Assembly: GCA_050299555.1 (NCBI GenBank)
Contig: JBNKWA010000036.1
Location: 1-20,358 of the forward strand
Direction of reading: 5' to 3'
Length of the DNA: 20,358 bases
Source: JBNKWA01 sp050299555
GTDB taxonomy: Bacteria; Pseudomonadota; Alphaproteobacteria; Rhodobacterales; Rhodobacteraceae
This document shows positions 14,739-20,358 of the stretch, piece after piece. The translations under genes and the position numbers were made by a program. The notes under the pieces are model-generated. The model did no database searches. It saw only the letters and a program-made list of their open reading frames with translations, and was not told the origin of the DNA. The first letter of the stretch is position 1, and every line of letters starts with the position of its first letter.

Positions 14739-15413
14739 GTGGACTGGCTGGCTCAGGTGGACAATTACTGCGAGCGCACCGGCCCCGGCTTCTGGGCCGA
14801 GCCGGTCAACGCCATCTCGAACCTGTCCTTCATCCTTGCCGCCCTCTTCGTCTGGGCACTGCTGGGCGGCAAGCGCGACCGGGCCGCGCGTGTGCTGGTG
14901 CTGATCCTGGTGGCGATCGGCATCGGTTCGTTCATCTTCCACACCATTGCCACCCGCTGGGCCGGGCTGGCCGATGTGATCCCGATCACCACCTTCATCC
15001 TGGTGTTCCTGTATTTCGCCGTTCGACGCTTTCTCGAGCTGCCGCTCTGGGCCGGGCTGGCCAGCGTCGGCCTGTTCTTTCCCTACAGCTATGTCGCCGA
15101 GGCGGCGGTGCAGAATAGCTTCGGGCCGCTGAACGGATCGGCCAACTACGTTCCGGTGGCGATCCTGATCGGGCTTTTCGGCCTGGCCATGCTCCCGCGC
15201 GAGCGCGATACCGGGCGCAACCTTCTGATCGGCGCCGGCCTGCTGGCCGTCTCGCTGGTCTTCCGCACAATCGACAACGGCGTGTGCACCGGCTTCCCGC
15301 TCGGCACCCATTTCGTCTGGCACATCCTCAACGGCGTCATGCTCGGCTGGATGATCATGACCCTGCACCACCACACGCCCATGCCCGGCCACGCGACGGG
15401 ACCGCGCTACTAG
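14739..15413 (+). CDS. Alkaline-ceramidase-family membrane hydrolase, copy 2, 224 aa
   Basis: Paralogue of the preceding gene with zero spacing. D-N-Y-C-E-R-T-G-P-G-F-W-A-E-P-V-N (8-24) aligns position for position with copy 1 and keeps the acidic calcium-site residues. Ser64, His68 and Asp79 have the same 4/11 spacing as in ACER3, and His191/His195 in T-H-F-V-W-H complete the zinc site. D-N-G-V-C-T-G-F-P-L-G-T-H (179-191) is closer to the bacterial consensus than copy 1. About seven hydrophobic segments are present, with a His-rich tail (L-H-H-H-T) at 209-213. GTG start at 14739, right after TAG 14736-14738; translation likely depends on termination of copy 1. The two copies are clearly diverged, so the duplication is old or they were recruited separately. 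Confidence 0.87.
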   Translation: MDWLAQVDNYCERTGPGFWAEPVNAISNLSFILAALFVWALLGGKRDRAARVLVLILVAIGIGSFIFHTIATRWAGLADVIPITTFILVFLYFAVRRFLELPLWAGLASVGLFFPYSYVAEAAVQNSFGPLNGSANYVPVAILIGLFGLAMLPRERDTGRNLLIGAGLLAVSLVFRTIDNGVCTGFPLGTHFVWHILNGVMLGWMIMTLHHHTPMPGHATGPRY

Positions 15414-15481
15414 CCCTGCCCTTGCACGCCCCCGCACTGGCCGGTATTGCACTGCCCGGCATCGCAGCGGACGGAATCCCC

Positions 15482-15769
15482 ATGGCCATCGACACCAATA
15501 CCGCCCGCCGGGTGGCGCATCTGGCCCGGATCCGGGTCGAGGAGGCAGACCTGCCGGCGCTTGCGGACGAACTCAGCGGCATCCTCGGCTTCATGGAGCA
15601 GCTCAACGAGGTCGACATCGACGGCGTCGAGCCGATGACCTCGGTCACCCCGATGCGACTGAAACGCCGCGTCGACGCGGTGACCGACGGCAACATCCGC
15701 GACAAGGTGCTCGCCAACGCACCCGATGCCCGCGACGGCTTCTTCGTGGTCCCCAAGGTGGTGGAATGA
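15482..15769 (+). CDS. gatC: Asp/Glu-tRNA(Asn/Gln) amidotransferase subunit C, 95 aa
   Basis: Small stabilising subunit of GatCAB, which converts misacylated Glu-tRNA(Gln) and Asp-tRNA(Asn) to the amidated forms. The sequence is typical GatC: R-V-A-H-L-A-R-I-R-V (10-19), F-M-E-Q-L-N-E-V-D-I-D-G-V-E-P (37-51), then T-S-V-T-P and a C-terminal F-F-V-V-P-K-V-V-E. The frame is open upstream, but ATG 15482 gives the standard N-terminus and length. The ribosome site (GGACGGAA) is weak. It overlaps gatA by 4 nt (ATGA). Confidence 0.95.
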   Translation: MAIDTNTARRVAHLARIRVEEADLPALADELSGILGFMEQLNEVDIDGVEPMTSVTPMRLKRRVDAVTDGNIRDKVLANAPDARDGFFVVPKVVE

Positions 15770-17253
15770 GCGCGCCCGACAACCTGACCATCGCCGCCGC
15801 CCGCGACGGGCTGCGCAGAGGCGACTACACCGCCGCCGAGCTTGCCGAGACCTATCTTGCTGCCGCCGAGGCGGCCAAGGGGCTGAACGCCTATTCCGCC
15901 CTGACCCCCCAGATCGCCCGCGAGCGTGCCGCAGCCGCCGACACCCGACTGAAGGCAGGCGACGCGCCGGCGCTCTGCGGCATCCCCCTCGGCATCAAGG
16001 ACCTTTTCTGCACCGAAGAGGCGCCGACCCAGGCCGCGTCGAACATCCTCAAGGGCTTCGTGCCGCCCTACGAGTCGACCGTCAGCCAGAAGCTCCGGGA
16101 TGCCGGCGCCGTGATGCTGGGCAAGCTCAACATGGACGAATTCGCCATGGGCTCGTCCAACGAGACGTCAGCCTATGGGCCTGCCGTCAGCCCTTGGCGG
16201 CGCAAGGGCTCAAACGTGGCGCTGACCCCGGGTGGTTCCTCGGGCGGCTCGGCCGCGGCCGTTGCGGCCGACATCTGCATCGCCGCCATCGGCACCGACA
16301 CCGGCGGCTCGATCCGCCAGCCGGCAGCCTTCACCGGCATTGTCGGCATCAAGCCAACCTATGGCCGCTGCTCGCGCTGGGGCATCGTCGCCTTCGCCTC
16401 GTCGCTGGACCAGGCCGGCCCCATGGCCAAGACCGTGCGCGATGCCGCCATCATGCTCGGGGCCATGGCCGGGCCGGACCCCAAGGATTCCACCTCGGCC
16501 GAGATCGAGGTGCCCGATTTCGAGGCCGCCCTGACCGGCGACATCCGCGGCAAGGTCATCGGCATTCCCCGGGAATACCGCGTCGAGGGCATGCCGCCGG
16601 AAATCGAGAAACTTTGGCATGACGGCGCCGCCATGCTGAAGGATGCCGGTGCGAAGATCGTCGACATCAGCCTGCCGCATACGAAATACGCCCTGCCTGC
16701 CTACTACGTGATCGCCCCGGCCGAGGCGTCGTCCAACCTCGCCCGCTACGACGGCGTGCGCTACGGCCATCGCGCCAGGCTCGACCAGGGCGACGGCATT
16801 ACCGAAATGTACGAAAAGACCCGCGCCGAGGGCTTCGGCCGCGAGGTCAAGCGCCGGGTGATGATCGGTGCCTATGTTCTGTCGGCCGGCTTCTACGACG
16901 CCTACTACGTGCGGGCGATGAAGGTCCGAACGCTGATCAAGCGCGATTTCGAACGCGCCTTCGCCGACGGCGTCGATGCGATCCTGACCCCGGCGACCCC
17001 CTCGGCGGCCTTCGGCATCGGCGAGATGGCCGATGCAAGCCCGATCGAGATGTATCTCAACGACGTCTTCACGGTGACCGTGAACCTTGCCGGGCTGCCC
17101 GGCGTGTCGGTGCCGGCGGGGCTTGACAGCCAGGGCCTGCCCCTGGGTCTGCAGCTTATCGGCCAACCCTGGGGCGAGGCAGAAATGCTCAATACCGCTT
17201 TTGCGCTGGAATCCGCCTGCGGATTTGCTGCAAGGCCGGAAAAATGGTGGTAA
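15766..17253 (+). CDS. gatA: Asp/Glu-tRNA(Asn/Gln) amidotransferase subunit A, 495 aa
   Basis: Amidase-signature glutaminase subunit that releases ammonia from glutamine for GatB. The Lys-cisSer-Ser triad is intact: Lys78 in G-I-K-D, Ser158 in P-G-G-S-S-G-G-S-A-A-A-V-A, and nucleophile Ser182 in D-T-G-G-S-I-R-Q-P. Y-G-R-C-S-R-W-G-I-V-A-F-A-S-S-L-D-Q (199-216) and Y-Y-V-I-A-P-A-E-A-S-S-N-L-A-R-Y-D-G-V are GatA-specific and separate it from other amidases. Full length. gatB does not follow directly; the next gene is a lipoprotein. Confidence 0.97.
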   Translation: MSAPDNLTIAAARDGLRRGDYTAAELAETYLAAAEAAKGLNAYSALTPQIARERAAAADTRLKAGDAPALCGIPLGIKDLFCTEEAPTQAASNILKGFVPPYESTVSQKLRDAGAVMLGKLNMDEFAMGSSNETSAYGPAVSPWRRKGSNVALTPGGSSGGSAAAVAADICIAAIGTDTGGSIRQPAAFTGIVGIKPTYGRCSRWGIVAFASSLDQAGPMAKTVRDAAIMLGAMAGPDPKDSTSAEIEVPDFEAALTGDIRGKVIGIPREYRVEGMPPEIEKLWHDGAAMLKDAGAKIVDISLPHTKYALPAYYVIAPAEASSNLARYDGVRYGHRARLDQGDGITEMYEKTRAEGFGREVKRRVMIGAYVLSAGFYDAYYVRAMKVRTLIKRDFERAFADGVDAILTPATPSAAFGIGEMADASPIEMYLNDVFTVTVNLAGLPGVSVPAGLDSQGLPLGLQLIGQPWGEAEMLNTAFALESACGFAARPEKWW

Positions 17254-17309
17254 CCTGCCGCCCGAGAACGACGTCAGATTGTTCTGGAGCAAGAACGGGC
17301 AGCGAAAAG

Positions 17310-18023
17310 ATGCACCATCGCCTAGCGAAATCGGCCGCAGCGGCCGCCATCGTCCTGATCGCAGCCTGTTCCAACGAACCGGCGGGCGGGCGCGGCCCGT
17401 TCGACCCGGCGCCACCGCCGGTCTATTCCCCGGGACCGCGCGTCGTTGCCCCGCCCGAGGGCTCGGCACAGGCTTACCCGCCGCCGGCGCCGGTCTATAC
17501 GACGCCGCAAGCCTCGGCGCAGGATCCGCTGGTCCGGGATGTCGAGACAGCGCTTGCCGGACGCACCGAAGGCACCGACGGTCCGCCGCCGCCGACCGTG
17601 TATGGCACGCCGCAAAGCGCCACCGGCATCGACCCCAACGACCAGTCGATTAACCTGGCCCTGACCCCCTACGACCAGCAGAAGCCGCAGCGCGACGCCG
17701 ATGCCCGGCTGCTCGCCGAGGCACGATCCAAGCTGGTCATCGATGCGCCGCAGGCGGTGCCGCAGGTCGACCCCAACGCCAACGTCGTCGCCTTTGCCCG
17801 TTCGACGACCCACAATGTCGGCGACAAGGTCTACAAGCGCCCCCTGTTCAGAAGCCGCCAGCAATCGGCCAGCGTCTGCGGCCGGTTCAGCTCGGCCGAC
17901 GAGGCGCAGCGGCAGTTCCTCGCCAATGGCGGACCGCAGGAGGACCGCTACAATCTCGATCCCGACGGCGACGGCTTCGCCTGCCGGTTCTCGCCCGAGA
18001 CCTACCGCCAGCTTTCGTTCTGA
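17310..18023 (+). CDS. Lipoprotein with C-terminal Excalibur-type calcium-binding domain, 237 aa
   Basis: Exported, lipid-anchored protein. A short signal peptide ends in a lipobox I-A-A-C with Cys20 as the lipidation site. Residues 30-110 are Pro-rich and probably unstructured (several P-P-P-x-V-Y repeats: P-P-P-V-Y, P-P-A-P-V-Y, P-P-P-T-V-Y), a likely spacer to or through the cell wall. The C-terminus (about 188-230) is an Excalibur domain: C-G-R-F, S-S-x-x-E-A-Q, G-G-P, then L-D-P-D-G-D-G-F-A-C (216-225) with Cys190/Cys225 framing the Asp-rich calcium loop. ATG 17310 is chosen over the upstream GTG at 17244 because it puts the signal peptide first and does not overlap gatA. It lies 56 bases after gatA; partner unknown. 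Confidence 0.85.
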   Translation: MHHRLAKSAAAAAIVLIAACSNEPAGGRGPFDPAPPPVYSPGPRVVAPPEGSAQAYPPPAPVYTTPQASAQDPLVRDVETALAGRTEGTDGPPPPTVYGTPQSATGIDPNDQSINLALTPYDQQKPQRDADARLLAEARSKLVIDAPQAVPQVDPNANVVAFARSTTHNVGDKVYKRPLFRSRQQSASVCGRFSSADEAQRQFLANGGPQEDRYNLDPDGDGFACRFSPETYRQLSF

Positions 18024-18081
18024 CGCACGCGTTCTGCGCCAGCCGAAAGCAGCCGCCTCGATACCTGGTTGCGCGTGAGGT

Positions 18082-18285
18082 TCAGACCTTCAGGTGACCG
18101 GCGCTTTGTCTGCCGTTCCGGCCGTCCACCATCTCGAATTCGATCGGCTGGTTTTCCTGCAGGCTCTTCAGCCCAGCTTCGTGAACCGCGGTGATGTGAA
18201 CAAAGACGTCCTTGCCGCCGTCCTCGGGCTGGATGAATCCATAACCCTTTTCACTGTTGAACCACTTCACAGTGCCTTTGGCCAT
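18082..18285 (-). CDS. CspA-family cold-shock protein, 67 aa
   Basis: Single OB-fold nucleic-acid chaperone. M-A-K-G-T-V-K-W-F-N opens the protein; RNP1 is K-G-Y-G-F-I (13-18) and RNP2 is V-F-V-H (27-30), both with the aromatic RNA-binding residues. Length is exactly that of the family. The frame runs upstream, but ATG 18285 is the standard start and has AAGGA at 18295-18299. It converges with the lipoprotein gene, 58 bases apart. The 5' leader could reach back several hundred bases, as in csp genes with cold-sensed leaders, but no promoter was convincing. Confidence 0.95.
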   Translation of the reverse strand: MAKGTVKWFNSEKGYGFIQPEDGGKDVFVHITAVHEAGLKSLQENQPIEFEMVDGRNGRQSAGHLKV

Positions 18286-18618
18286 CGTGCATTGTCCTTC
18301 GATGCATACCGGCATGCCCCCCGGGGCCGGCTCCCGCCGTGGGTTAGGACTGATGGACTTGCCTTCACGGGAACTCTTTGGCCACCCAGCCCCGCGCCAC
18401 GTCGTAGACAATACCGTGAATCGCCCGGAATTGATAGCGATATCGCCTGCGGCACCGGTGCCCGGGCCCAGCCCGAATGGGAAAAGCTGCCGTCAGTTCC
18501 CCGCTCAATCGGCCTGTGGACACTGGTATCCGGGTTGACGATACCTACCTCACGGGTGATCCTTGGACCGGACTATCCACTGGTCAGGGATTATCCGGGG
18601 GTTAGGGAGCGGGCGACG
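18286..18618. other. 333-base divergent intergenic region upstream of csp
   Basis: Holds the csp ribosome site and its probable leader on the minus strand. A TTGACG at 18535-18540 on the plus strand could be a -35 box for the downstream membrane genes, but no good -10 follows at 17 bases. A minus-strand frame of 52 codons from a GTG (18365-18523) ends in a protein-like tail but lacks a ribosome site, so it is not called as a gene. No repeats or RNA genes were recognised. Confidence 0.5.
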
Positions 18619-18711
18619 ATGAGTGGACCGGCCTTGAAGGGCATTGCGGCCTTCGTGTTCCTGGCGATTGTCTTTCTGACCGGCCTCAGCGCTTTCGGGG
18701 CCGGCTTGTGA
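18619..18711 (+). CDS. Possible 30-residue single-span membrane peptide
   Basis: A short frame opening with M-S-G-P-A-L-K-G-I is almost wholly one hydrophobic helix (about residues 9-29). GGGAG lies nine bases before the ATG, and its stop shares one base with the ATG of the XpaC-like gene (TGATG), the same coupling used elsewhere in this window. It may be a genuine small membrane protein or a translated leader that sets expression of the next gene. Too short for homology to decide; not recognised. Confidence 0.45.
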   Translation: MSGPALKGIAAFVFLAIVFLTGLSAFGAGL

Positions 18712-19637
18712 TGGCTGCCGAACGCTTCGGCGGGCCGTACAGCCCCGATCCAAGGCCCGAACCCGGGGCCGGCCAGGCTGACGGCGGAGACGGCGCACCG
18801 CCCCTGCCCCGCTTTCGCAACCGGCGCGCCACTCGCGTCAACATTCTGGCCCGGCTGACCTTTTTCGCGCCATTGCCGCTGCTTCTGGCCGGCCTGGGCG
18901 AGATCGGCCAGGGCGATGCCATGGGCATGCTGGGCGAACTGGGCGGCTTCGCGCTCCTGATTCTGGCCGCGTGGCTCCTGAGCGAGGGGCTGAAGGCCGA
19001 GGATGCCTACGACGCGCGCAAGGTGGCGCGGCCACCCGCCTTTCCGCGCAAGATCGTGGCCGGCGTGGTGGCCGGCATCGGCGTTGCGCTGGCCTGTTCG
19101 CTCGGCGCCGGGCTGCCGATTCCGGCCGGCATTGTCTTTGGCGCCGTGGCCACCGCGGCCCACCTGTTGGGCTTCGGGCTCGATCCCATGCGCAAGAAGG
19201 GCCTCGAAGGCGTCGACGAATTCCAGTCCGACCGCGTCGCCCGCGCCATCGAGGGTGCCGAGGCCCTGGTTGCGGGGCTGCTCGACGCCTCGCAGCGGAT
19301 TGGCGACCGCGGGCTGGAGGCCCGGGTCGAGCGCCTCGCCGCCCAGGCGCGCGAGGTGTTCCGGGTGGTCGAGGACGACCCCCGCGATCTGCCGCGGGCC
19401 CGAAAGTTCCTGACCGTCTACCTGATGGGGGCCCGCGACGCGACGGCCAAGTTCGCCGATCTATACAGCCGCAATCGTGACACGGGGGCCAGGACCGAAT
19501 ACGAGGCGCTGCTGGGCGATCTGGAAACCAGTTTCTCACAGCACCGCAAGGAGCTGCTGCTGGATGACCGCAGCGATCTTGACGTCGAGATCGAGGTGCT
19601 GCGCGAGCGACTTAACCGCGAAGGCCTGAAGGCCTAG
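18711..19637 (+). CDS. XpaC-like membrane protein (5-bromo-4-chloroindolyl phosphate hydrolysis family), 308 aa
   Basis: Membrane protein of the XpaC family, usually encoded directly before telA. The name comes from a phenotype in Bacillus and the biochemical role is unknown. A Pro/Gly-rich cytoplasmic N-terminus (1-40) is followed by two hydrophobic pairs (about 46-62 with 74-90, and 115-132 with 136-155). The C-terminal half (about 165-308) is charged and helical, with F-L-T-V-Y-L and D-A-T-x-K-F-A-D-L-Y motifs like the family. ATG 18711 is taken as start because of the TGATG overlap; a GTG one codon earlier is possible. 16 bases to telA. Confidence 0.82.
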   Translation: MAAERFGGPYSPDPRPEPGAGQADGGDGAPPLPRFRNRRATRVNILARLTFFAPLPLLLAGLGEIGQGDAMGMLGELGGFALLILAAWLLSEGLKAEDAYDARKVARPPAFPRKIVAGVVAGIGVALACSLGAGLPIPAGIVFGAVATAAHLLGFGLDPMRKKGLEGVDEFQSDRVARAIEGAEALVAGLLDASQRIGDRGLEARVERLAAQAREVFRVVEDDPRDLPRARKFLTVYLMGARDATAKFADLYSRNRDTGARTEYEALLGDLETSFSQHRKELLLDDRSDLDVEIEVLRERLNREGLKA

Positions 19638-19653
19638 GCAAAGAGGGAATTTC

Positions 19654-20358
19654 ATGACCGAGGATGTCCGCACCCGCGCCCAGACCGCCTTGAAGGAGGT
19701 CGAGGCCGTCACCCAGGCGCTTCTGCCCGAGCCCAAGGGCGAGCTGATCGTTGTCGATCAGGCCGAGCCGGCCGAAAAGGCCGAGATCGATCGCCTGATG
19801 GGCGAACTCGACATGGGCAACACCCAGTCGATCATCCAGTTCGGATCCGCCGCACAATCCGAACTGCAGGAGATCAGCCAGGAAATGCTGACGGGCGTCC
19901 GCAGCAAGGATGTCGGCCCCGCCGGCGCCTCCTTGCGCGAGATGGTCGCCTCGATCCGCGGCTTTTCGGTCGACGAGCTCGACCCCAACCGCAAGCTCAG
20001 CTGGTGGGAGCGCCTGCTTGGCAAGGCCAAGCCGATCCACGAGTTCATGGCCCGCTACGAAAGCGTGCAGGGCCAGATCGACAAGATCACCAACGAACTG
20101 CTGACCCATGAGCACACGCTGCTCAAGGACGTGAAGTCGCTCGACAAGCTTTACGAGAAGACCCTCGCCTTCTACGACCAGCTCGCCCTCTACATCGCCG
20201 CCGGCGAGGAAAAACTGCGCCTGCTCGACGGCGCCGATATCCCGGCGATGGAAAAGGAGGTGCAGGCGGCGCCCGAGGATCAGGGGGTGATCAAGGCGCA
20301 GGAACTCAGGGACCTGCGCTCTGCCCGCGACGATCTGGAACGCCGGGTGCATGACCTG
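19654..20358 (+). CDS. telA: TelA-like toxic anion resistance protein, cut by window end (first 235 aa)
   Basis: TelA/KlaA family protein, linked to tellurite and other stress resistance; the mechanism is unsettled. Visible family features: I-I-Q-F-G-S-A-A-Q-S-E-L (about 60-71), the region P-N-R-K-L-S-W-W-E-R-L-L-G-K-A-K-P near 110-127, F-M-A-R-Y-E-S-V-Q-G-Q-I-D-K-I, and L-L-K-D-V-K-S-L-D-K-L-Y-E-K-T in a long helical stretch. The frame stays open to the last base, so the C-terminus lies outside. GAGGG sits just ahead of the ATG. Forms an operon with the XpaC-like gene. Confidence 0.88.
   Translation, partial: MTEDVRTRAQTALKEVEAVTQALLPEPKGELIVVDQAEPAEKAEIDRLMGELDMGNTQSIIQFGSAAQSELQEISQEMLTGVRSKDVGPAGASLREMVASIRGFSVDELDPNRKLSWWERLLGKAKPIHEFMARYESVQGQIDKITNELLTHEHTLLKDVKSLDKLYEKTLAFYDQLALYIAAGEEKLRLLDGADIPAMEKEVQAAPEDQGVIKAQELRDLRSARDDLERRVHDL

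Noticed and set aside
14073..15452. 459-codon minus-strand frame opposite the ceramidase pair
   Set aside because: Low-complexity Arg/Gln/Gly composition and antisense to two genes with conserved catalytic residues.
18026..18077. CACGCG...CGCGTG inverted repeat as a terminator between the lipoprotein and csp genes
   Set aside because: Six bases at about 40-base spacing, with no stable inner stem and no T-run.

Overview
This window is GC-rich chromosomal DNA (hand counts of gene blocks mostly 60-72% GC) from an alphaproteobacterium, most likely Rhodobacterales. The call rests on the gene content and on neighbourhoods as I know them: a dcw cell-wall/division cluster led by mraZ with a long leader, a UPF0173 hydrolase near gatCA, and short ATGA/TGATG overlaps throughout. 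No rRNA, tRNA, CRISPR array or insertion sequence was seen.

Layout. (1) 70-621 (+): exported TPR protein, followed by a strong hairpin. (2) 761-4922 (+): a compact four-gene module resembling an orphan type VI secretion (T6SS) effector island. It encodes a DUF2169 adaptor-like protein, a ketosynthase/thiolase-fold protein that has lost its catalytic residues, a PAAR-like DUF4150 protein with a long Cys/Lys-rich C-terminus of unknown fold (candidate toxin), and an acidic repeat protein that looks like a six- or seven-bladed beta-propeller (candidate immunity protein). (3) 4945-12689 (-): the front half of the dcw cluster, in transcription order mraZ, rsmH, ftsL, ftsI, murE, murF, mraY, almost all touching or overlapping. 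It stops at mraY and meets the T6SS module head-on, so the usual murD/ftsW continuation is missing here. (4) 12690-13320: 631 bases without a protein gene. On the minus strand this holds a candidate sigma70-type promoter, a structured leader of about 220 nt and an intrinsic terminator placed before the mraZ start. The arrangement matches the UpsM small RNA known from Rhodobacter sphaeroides. (5) 13321-14013 (-): UPF0173 metal-dependent hydrolase. (6) 14076-15413 (+): two tandem alkaline-ceramidase-family membrane proteins, both keeping the Ser/His/Asp/His/His active-site spacing. (7) 15482-17253 (+): gatC and gatA, then an Excalibur-domain lipoprotein (17310-18023). (8) 18082-18285 (-): cold-shock protein. 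(9) 18619 to the right edge (+): a 30-residue membrane peptide translationally coupled to an XpaC-like membrane protein, then TelA, cut by the window end.

How the parts work together: the minus-strand block makes UDP-MurNAc-pentapeptide and lipid I and supplies FtsL/FtsI to the septal machinery, with MraZ and the leader RNA as likely control points. GatCA is two thirds of the Asp/Glu-tRNA amidotransferase; gatB is not in view. The T6SS module has no secretion apparatus genes here, so it would depend on a T6SS encoded elsewhere. The most rewarding places for a second look are the UpsM-like leader, the toxin/propeller pair with its dead ketosynthase companion, and the tandem ceramidases.
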